Assembly (NCBI GenBank): GCA_000934385.1
Contig: KN880562.1
Location: forward strand, 1-64,000
Reading direction: 5' to 3'
DNA: 64,000 nucleotides
DNA from: Cylindrobasidium torrendii FP15055 ss-10
Lineage: Eukaryota > Basidiomycota > Agaricomycetes > Agaricales > Physalacriaceae
The first letter of the stretch is position 1; every line of letters starts with the position of its first letter. The notes below the pieces were generated by a model, which saw nothing but the letters and a program-made list of their open reading frames with translations, ran no database searches and had not been told where the DNA came from. A program made the translations under genes and the position numbers. This document shows positions 56,855 to 64,000 of this stretch, piece by piece.

Positions 56855-58259
56855 CTTGACTATGGTCTGCCCATTGCCTGCCCTTAAGTACTCTGGGAGA
56901 TTTCGAAGTTCGAAGTCATGGGTGACATGACAGCTTAGAACGGCCCGGAGAGCTCTGTAGGTCTACCGGAGTGGAAGAACTACAAACGCGACCGGTTTCT
57001 TGCTGAGATGTTGAAGGGCATTGAATTGGGCACCTAGTTGAAGGTAGAGTCGCAAAATGGAAACATCGCGAGCACGTGGAACCTCGGTCATAGTCTCGTG
57101 CTATGCCTCCAGCAACCTTGCCTTGCCCTTGAACGTTCTCAAACATGAATCGTGTCTTGTACTTTGCTTTGTCAATGAGAAGTCGTGGTCATTGGTAGAG
57201 TCTGGGTAGAGTTTGGAAAAGCCATCTCGAATTGATCTCAAACTACGGACCGACACCCGAAGCCATGTCGCGGTCACGTGTCAACAGTCGTACTCTTCTC
57301 GACCGGAGATGGCACTCATCTCAAATAATTTCTTGACTGTTCCAAGCTTAAAGCTGTGAAATTTGCCCACGAGCCGCGTTTATGCTCTTGATCTACTCCA
57401 GACAGCCCGAACTTCTATTTCTATATATTTTGCTCCTAGAGTTACGCAGGGACTCACGAGAACAGAAGTGAAGCCGCTTCTGCTGTGCACATAAGTGCTG
57501 ACCTGAGCTGACAAACAAATCAGCATTTCCCCCACGTACGCCACATTTGCCACCCTGCCTTGCCGCGCCCATATCACCGCTTCTCCATCCGCCATCCAGG
57601 GTGATCCTCAGCAAGCCCTAAGACCCGTCGTTCTTCCGAGGCAAAGAACGCCGCGCGCGTCCCCGTATGTCGAACAATAAGCGCCTCGTGCCCCGCAACA
57701 ATGGCTGAAAAGGCACCAAACACAGACAAACATATATCCCGCGCATTGTCCTCGTCCTACACATCTTCGCGAAATGAATACTTAGCACTCTAGGCTTCGA
57801 CACACGGAGACAAAAATTTCTAGGGGGGAAGGGGGTAGCGCGCGGCGCTCTTCCGTTGTATTCCATTGATAGATATACGATATACAGAGATTACACGAGT
57901 GGACAAACGAGATGGAATGAAAAATGCACGATAAATAACGGGTCATACTATATTGATCATGAGGAGGGAGGGGGGGAGGTACAGATGCTTTGTGCTTCAT
58001 AGATGCTCAGCGTCTCGCGCAGCCGCAACGTACAGTGTGGAGGGTAGAAGGTCATAAGGGAGGAAAAGGGCATAGCAAAGAGACCACATAGCATGACAGC
58101 GCAGAAACGTCCTTAATGAAGAATAACAGTAAAAGCGGGGCTGTAAAGTAAGAGGTCGTGAGATGGAGATTGAGATCTGGGGGTAGGGAGGAGCATTAAT
58201 GCAGAGCAAAAAAAAGAAGACGACGAATAGAGTATGCTCTGTGGAAGTATGCAATATGT
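56855..58259. other. Intergenic stretch without a supported gene
   Basis: About 1.4 kb between two leftward genes: the promoter of GH31 copy 2 on the left and a long 3' region of the HMG-box gene on the right. Short ORFs here show no family likeness or splice support. Purine-rich runs (GAGGAGGGAGGGGGGGAGG near 57960) are the only notable texture. Confidence 0.45.
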
Positions 58260-59658
58260 TCAGCTGGCAACACGAGTGTAAGAAGAAGATGAGGGCTCTG
58301 GGGTGCCGAATCGGTCGCCTGGCGTCCAGGCGCCACCGACCCGGCGAATCTTGTAGTTTTGAGCCGATGGGGGAGGCTGAAAGCCGTTTGTTGCGGGAGT
58401 AGTTGCAGGATACGGCGTTTGCACGTCGCACGGAGTGGACATGCTGGTCGGTGCTGGGGATGGAAGATAGGGCGCTATGTTGTACATGTCATACGACGAA
58501 GTTCCGGTAGAGTAGTCCACCGGTGGGTATTCCTCATTTTGCAGTTCAGGTAGCGGCACATCAAACGCAGAAAAGTCGAAATCCTGGAAGAGGGACGCGT
58601 CAAACTGGTAGTTGTCGACGGAGAGCTCGATTGGCCCAGTAGGGAACGCGTTGGGGTCCAATCCTTGAAGACTGTAGATGTCGGGCATTGGTCCCGCGGA
58701 GGCTGATTGGAATAGTGCTTGATCGAATTCGCTGCTTGGGGCCCAGCTGTGGTCTCCAGGGACTTCTGATATGGTGGTGGTATCGAGCGCAAAATGTGAC
58801 TGGATGAAACGAAAAATTAGCAAAGCGCAATTAGCTGTGAGAATAAGCGAGACGCACAGAAACAGGCTCATGAGTGCTCCATGGGTCCGCTGATGGCCCG
58901 CCGTCCATTGTTGGAGGTCGGAGAAACATGTCGGCTGGGTTGAGTGTGTCCGTGTCGAACGAGAGCTGTTGACTTTGTGGTACGTCGTTGTGGATGGAAG
59001 CAAACTGGTACGGCTCTGGGATCGTGGGAATGCTCTGTGAGGCGGTAGTGCTGTTCGACGCAGACGGCGTCTCTAATTCATCTGCTGACGCCTCTGGGGA
59101 GGACGCGGCGGAAATGGGTGGAGTCGGGCCAAAGGCACCATGGATGGCGTAGCTGGCATGGCCAGGGTAGAAGGTCTTTCCAGGGTTGGGATATTTCGGC
59201 GGCAGAAGCGCGGACGTTGACGGAACAGCGTTGGTAGGCGCCGGTGTGGGTGCTGAAGGCTGGGGTGTTGCCGAGTCACGGGCGTACGGGGAGAAGCGAC
59301 TTTGTTCGCGCCGTGTCCGCGAGGGACCACGGGACATTTCGCGCTCAGCCTTTTCCTCGGCTCGCATCCTCTCCTTCTCTTCTTTCTTGACTGGCTGGTA
59401 TCGGTATTCTGGGTACAACGCGGCATGTTCAAGCTTCTTCTCGTCAGCAAGACGTTCGTAGTAGGCTTTGACGTCTGGCGACGCGTTCCGCCATTTGGCG
59501 CCAACGATTTGCGATATTTGTGACTGCGGGAGTGCGCCTGGACCCTTGGGCATTTTGTTGGACTCTTCTTGTCGGAATATGATCCAAGCATTTGGCGGAC
59601 GTGGTGGCTGTTTCTTCTTCTCCGGCTTCTTACGGTAATACGACGACTGCTGCTCCAT
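58260..59658 (-). CDS. MATA_HMG-box transcription factor
   Basis: Start 59658 (MEQQSSYYRKKPEKKKQ). The HMG box is at the very N-terminus: PPRPPNAWIIFRQEESNKMP, ISQIVGAKWRNASPDVKAYY, YERLADEKKLEHAALYPEYR. This matches the MATA-type (sequence-specific) class. A Lys/Glu-rich helix and a basic SRGPSRTRREQSR patch follow, then a long Ser/Pro/Thr-rich region. One intron (about 58865-58803) joins THEPVS to SHFALDTTTI. The second part has acidic/aromatic segments (DASLFQDFDFSAFDVPLPEL) typical of activation domains and ends SSSSYTRVAS at 58260. About 445 residues. In basidiomycetes such factors often act in mating or fruiting; that is inference here. Confidence 0.86.
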
Positions 59659-60152
59659 CTTGAAGGAGGCGTAGAACGAAGAAAGCCTGCGGTGGCGGTG
59701 GTGGTGAATATCTAACCCAACCAGCCCACGCTTTGTGACATATCATGATGTCTGCGTGACATGTCACGGACACCGATCGCGCTTTGAAAATCGCTGTGCG
59801 CGCGTCCCTGGCGCTAGACTCCAGGAGCCTGGGCCGCCGCCGCCGAGATTATTGCTTGAAAGATTCACACGATAATTTTGACCGATACACTTTAAGAGGC
59901 GCTTCATTTCGAGCAAACTGCTAAATAATACACATAGGTAGACGCACACACGCATCGCAGGGAACACCTAATAGTACAACAAACGCGTAGACCCCCGAGA
60001 CTAACTTGTACAAGCCAAGGACAACCGACGTGTGCAATGAACGGAACTGGTAGCGAGTATGTGTGGATGTGTGTGGACCGGAACGAGAAGAGGAAAGCCT
60101 TGAGACGAAGAGGAAGGAAGAAAGGCATGGACAACCGGGGTCGAGGCGGCGA
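59659..60152. other. Spacer between HMG-box start and RRM-gene stop
   Basis: About 490 bp. A CACCACCACCGCCACCGC repeat-like run lies near 59690. TATCATGATGTC and GTGACATGTCACG form a palindromic pair near 59745-59768 and may be a regulatory site of the HMG gene. No gene is seen. Confidence 0.4.
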
Positions 60153-61006
60153 TTAGTAGCCTCCGCCGTAGCTGCCTCCGCCTGCGAAAATAGTCAGATT
60201 GTGTGAGAAATACGATGAGCAGCACATACCACCCTGGTAGCCTCCGCCACCCTGGTAACCGCCACCTCCACCTTGGTAGCCGCCGCCGCTGCCGCCGCCG
60301 TAGCCACCCTGGCCTCCTCCGCCCTGGTAGCCACCGCCGCCATTGTACCCTCCGCCTGATTCTGACGATCAGCATGCAGCACAAGCAAAAACAGCAACGA
60401 GTATACCTCCACCGTATCCTCCACCGCCGTAACCTCCACCTCCTCCACCACCTGGTGAAAATAGTGAGCATTGACACCGATCAACGATGACGAAGTGCAT
60501 ACCGTAGCCTCCACCTCCACCGCCGCTGCCGCGGGGGTTGGCGAGGTTGACCTTAATGCGCCTGCCGTCGAGCTCCTGCTCGTTGAGGGCAGTGATCGAC
60601 GCCTGGGCCTCCTCGGTGGTGCCGAAGGTGACGAAGCCGAATCCGCGGGAACGACCAGTCTCACGGTCGCGCATCACAATGTGCTGAGGACGAGCAATCA
60701 GCACCAAGCGCCATAGCGCACACTATCTGTCCAAACGCACATCCACGATTTGACCGAATTGCGAGAAAGCCTAAGATGGGGAAATGCACGCATAAGATTG
60801 CAGTCAAAAAAACAGGAACAGGCAAGCACTGACAGCAGCCAACGAGTCGTCATTGGTAGACCAGCTCAGATTCCTTAAAAACGAAGCACATTCAGTTTGG
60901 CCGACCCCCTAGAGCCCCGCCCGACGACGAGGACGATAGGAGGGACGGCGCGCTCAGACGATGCGAGACACGAGCAGACTGACCCAACATATACTTTCGC
61001 CGACAT
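60153..61006 (-). CDS. Glycine-rich RNA-binding protein (single RRM)
   Basis: A small RNA chaperone-type protein. Start 61006 (MSAKVYVG), introns at about 60982-60875, 60832-60773 and 60747-60690, giving MSAKVYVGNLSWSTNDDSLA, AFSQFGQIVD, HIVMRDRETGRSRGFGFVTF. RNP2 is VYVGNL and RNP1 is RGFGFVTF. EEAQASITALNEQELDGRRI and KVNLANPRG complete the RRM. The tail is Gly/Tyr-rich (GGGYGGGGYGG, YQGGGG repeats), split by three more introns, and ends GGSYGGGY at 60153. All joins are GT-AG. The family is cold- and stress-responsive in many eukaryotes. Confidence 0.92.
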
Positions 61007-61508
61007 GATTTTTGAATTTATTGCACGAAAAACGAGACCACAAAACCGAGACCGTAACTCAGAAGGGTGAGAGTCGAGGGAAAAGAGGGGATGGGCCTAT
61101 CCGAACGATCAGTCAAATGCTTATATGCGCAGCTGTTCAAACTCCGCTGAATGCAATGATCCAGATGTCATTCTGTGTCATCCAGTGCCACGTCCGCCTG
61201 CCCACCCAATATTTCCATCCCCCATTTCCGGGAGCTTTGTCCACCTGACCCATATCAGACTGTTGCTAAATAGACCCAGACCGTGGGTAAATCGCACACC
61301 ATCTCCATTGAAATTGAATATTGAACGCAGGTAACTCTCTGGAACACTGGAATATGTACGAAGTCGGGTCGGGGTAGGTAAGAAATTGCAAATGCGGCCA
61401 CTCTATCCATGCGATGTAAAAGAGCAACAAACTGGAAAGCATACGTAGGGTCGTTAGGGCTAATTGAGAAAAAATCATGCGTGGTCGTTAAATGTGCAGG
61501 CCCGCCAT
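61007..61508. other. Spacer between RRM-gene start and transporter stop
   Basis: About 500 bp holding the promoter of the RRM gene and the transporter 3' UTR. No gene is recognised. Confidence 0.45.
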
Positions 61509-64000
61509 CTACGGTGCCGTGCTCTTGCGCTTCAGCTTCTTCCTGTCCTCTTTCGAAGACTTTCGTCGGCCGTCCTCAGTGACGCTGGGCGCTGGACTCT
61601 CCCTCTGGCTGCCACTCTCTCCGCGCAGGCTGCCGGTCTGCTCATCACTCGAGCCCCGAGGCGTGTCGGTGCGCTTGAGGCCATCGATGATGGACGAAAC
61701 CATAGATCCTTGGCGCTTGGTGGAAATCGAAATCCGCCTGGCCATACGTTGGAAGTTTTGAGACGAGATACGCTTGCGCTTAGGCTCAGTGTCCGGGTTG
61801 GGAGTTCCGTCGCGGTCGCTCGGTCCATTCTCGAACGTGACGCCAGGAGATTGGGGAACTGACCGCACCGTGCCACCGTTGTCGGCAACAGACTCAGTGT
61901 CTCCGCCAGGGAAACTCACAGGCGCTTCAGAGGACGAGGGGAACGTGACCGGGGGCGTGGTAGGCTGAGCTGCTAGAGAGTCGTCGGCCCTGTCATCTTG
62001 GCTGGGGAAGGTCATCGGAGCATCACTAGTGGGGAAGGCGGTGGGGGCGTCACTGGTGCTTGCCGCATCCTTGGGGGGAAGCGATGGAGCGACAGAGGCC
62101 GGCTTCTCGTGTACAGACGGGGCAGCAAGTCCTTGGGCAAGATCCGCTGGCGGTGCGTCGTCGTCCACAACATACGGCGAGGCCTCTTCCTTAGGGTCAT
62201 CGGCAACTTGAATAGGCTCCTCCGAAGAAGAGATTTGATCAGCCCACATTGCGGCGAACAGGCCGTCCTTGTTCGCGACAAGATCCCTGAAGGTTCCCTG
62301 CTCGGCGATCTGGCCATCCTTGAGGACAAGAATACTGCGGGACGATATCAGCGATGGCAGTGAGTAAGAGAGCATAAGTGGACGTACAGATCTGCTGAGG
62401 CGATTGTCTAGCATGCTGTTAGAGCGGAATAGATGTTGTGCGAGATTGTGAGACTTACCGACAAACGATGGGCGATGGACAACGACGATCGACCAACGAC
62501 CAAGTTCTGCAGAGCCTTCTGGATGTCCTTCTCGGTAGAGGTGTCGAGTGCACTGGAAATATTGAGCAAATGGAAACGACCCTCTGGCAGAGACGACAAA
62601 CCTAGTGGCCTCATCCAAAAGCAGAATCGGTGGGTTCTTCAAGAGAGTCCGCGCAATGGCTACTCGCTGCTTCTCACCACCACTCAATCTAACACCGCGT
62701 TCGCCCACAATCGTGTTATACCCTGCGATGAATGAGCACTCAGGACAACTTTGATATGGGAGGACATACCCTCGGGGAATGTCATGATACGGTCGTGCAT
62801 TTGCGCGGAACGGGCAGCATCCTCGATCTCCTGCGGCTCAGAACCAAACCTGCCATAGCTACCAAGGGTAAGCAAGTGGAGGTCAATATCAACGTGGGCA
62901 ACATACCCAATGTTGTCCGCGACAGTGGTGTTGAACAAAACAGAATCCTGGGGAACGACCCCAATGGCCTGCCGCAGGCTCTTCTGGGTAACGTCGCGGA
63001 TGTCCTGGCCATCGATGAGGATGCGACCCTGTCCCTCAGCAAGATCATAGAAACGGTAGAACAAGCGGAGGATGGTCGACTTTCCAGACCCAGATTCGCC
63101 GACGAGAGCTACAGAAGACCCCTTGGGAACCTTGAAGGAGACACCGTTCAAAGCAGTGGTGCGACCGTCATAGGAGAAGTTGACATTGTCAAACTCGATT
63201 TCGCCATTTTCCACAATGAGGTCTGGGGCTCCAGGCTTATCGTTGACTTCGGTGGGTTCATTGAGCAACTTGAGAAGCTTTTCTGTATCAATGAGAGACT
63301 GATTGATGGAGCGATAGATGAAGCCAAGTTGGTTCAAGGGGCCGTACAGCTGAGGAATCATTGTCAGAACAACGGTATGGATACAAGTCGGGGCGACAAA
63401 CCTGGCCGAGGTACACAATGAATACAACAAAGTTGCTGGAATCAGTTTTCCCGGACACAACACGGTGGGCGACCATGAGAGATCCGACGAGCAGTCCGAC
63501 AGTCTGGCAGACATCAGTTAGCACGAGAACCGTTGTGGCTGGTCCGACTCACAATGATGAAGTTCTGGACAAGGTTGAGTAGGTTGAGGGACACTGAGGG
63601 GCGTCAGTCTTGCTTATGGAAGCAAATACCGTCCACTTACGCATGACCTGGTACTCGAGCTGCTGGTACTCGTTGATTGCATTACGGTAACGCTCATTTT
63701 CGTGCTCCTCGCCACAGAAGTACTTGACTGTTTCGTAATTGAGTAGGCAGTCGGTGTGGATGCCACGAGTGACCTGCAAACAGTCGAGGATTAGCCAACA
63801 TAGATTGAATGCCAGCTCTGACGCACAATATCGCGCTCGTTCATTCTACGACGAAGCTTGGTCCGCCATTGAGTGAGCAACACACTTGCGGCAACTGGGG
63901 CAGGGTCAGCATACAATAGAACATCTGGAATGGTTGCAACATACCATAGGTGAACATGACAACAAAGATGACCACGGCCAGCGTCCAGTCAAACGTAATA
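61509..64000 (-). CDS. HMT1: HMT1/ABCB6-type ABC half-transporter (5' part outside window)
   Basis: The gene runs leftward and is cut by the right edge. The visible part begins in the membrane domain ([17 protein letters not shown], then [20 protein letters not shown] and [20 protein letters not shown], the ABCB6/HMT1/ATM1 hallmark). It continues through [20 protein letters not shown]. The ATP-binding domain has Walker [11 protein letters not shown]-loop [12 protein letters not shown], signature [16 protein letters not shown], Walker [10 protein letters not shown] and H-loop SIAHRLS. Introns cut it near 63380, 62870, 62730, 62590 and 62390. About 240 Ser/Pro/Asp-rich residues follow, ending basic ([10 protein letters not shown]). 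HMT1-type proteins move metal-thiol complexes into vacuoles; ATM1 cannot be fully excluded without the N-terminus. Confidence 0.88.

Noticed and set aside
62732..63421. Plus-strand ORF of 229 residues
   Set aside because: It lies antisense to the highly conserved ATP-binding domain of the ABC transporter, and its composition follows that gene's codons.
1..64000. CRISPR array, prophage, operon or biosynthetic gene cluster
   Set aside because: No regularly spaced repeats, no phage or polycistronic signals and no PKS, NRPS or terpene synthase genes; gene structure is that of a fungal nuclear chromosome.

Overview
The window looks like a piece of nuclear chromosome from a filamentous basidiomycete, most likely an Agaricomycete. 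The genes carry many short GT-AG introns of about 45-60 nt with CTRAC-like branch points. The products are eukaryotic housekeeping proteins (COPII, ERAD, ribosome, tRNA synthetase, actin bundling), mixed with families typical of mushroom-forming fungi: multipass orphan membrane proteins, F-box-like proteins, a MATA-type HMG-box factor and a hAT transposon. No bacterial, viral or CRISPR-type features were seen. All gene models were assembled by eye from the six frames and splice signals, so exon edges are approximate unless stated.

Left end (1-5.1 kb). A complete hAT element (102-3938) has 16-bp terminal inverted repeats, GC-rich subterminal repeats and a perfect 8-bp target duplication. Its multi-exon transposase keeps the D, D and E catalytic motifs. 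A second set of subterminal-like repeats (from about 4.0 kb) lies beside it and may be part of another, decayed element.

5.1-21.6 kb. In order: an SH3 plus Ras-association-like polarity protein (-), ribosomal stalk protein P1 (+), a cytosolic GH99/71-like protein fused to a long proline-rich tail (+), a spliced tRNA-Val, the ERAD ubiquitin ligase HRD1 (-) and the COPII coat protein SEC31 (-).

21.7-35.9 kb. A lineage-specific seven-TM-like protein (-), a small spliced uncharacterised gene (-), TAM41 (-), tRNA-Asp(GTC) (+), a second seven-TM protein (-), ERV41 (-) divergent from HAP5/NF-YC (+), a roughly 2 kb gene-poor stretch with one tentative small spliced ORF, and fimbrin SAC6 (+).

36-57 kb. 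A secreted protein of unknown function (+) is followed by two GH31 alpha-glycosidase paralogues (38.3-41.2 kb and 54.0-56.9 kb, both -). Between the paralogues lie a ManC-type mannose-1-phosphate guanylyltransferase with a coiled-coil extension (-), RPL4 (-), a PHD-finger protein (+), an F-box-like protein with C-terminal membrane segments (+) and histidyl-tRNA synthetase with two candidate starts (+).

57-64 kb. A MATA_HMG-box transcription factor (-), a glycine-rich RRM protein (-) and an HMT1/ABCB6-type ABC half-transporter (-) that runs off the right edge.

Functional threads: SEC31, ERV41 and HRD1 all act at the ER/early secretory pathway. The two GH31 enzymes, the GH99-like protein and the GDP-mannose enzyme concern carbohydrates. 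They are not arranged as an obvious cluster, and each gene probably has its own promoter. I did not find a clearly novel multi-gene system. The best second-look items are the intact hAT element, the GH99-like fusion, the ManC-type enzyme, the unknown secreted protein and three small spliced or TATA-driven ORFs.
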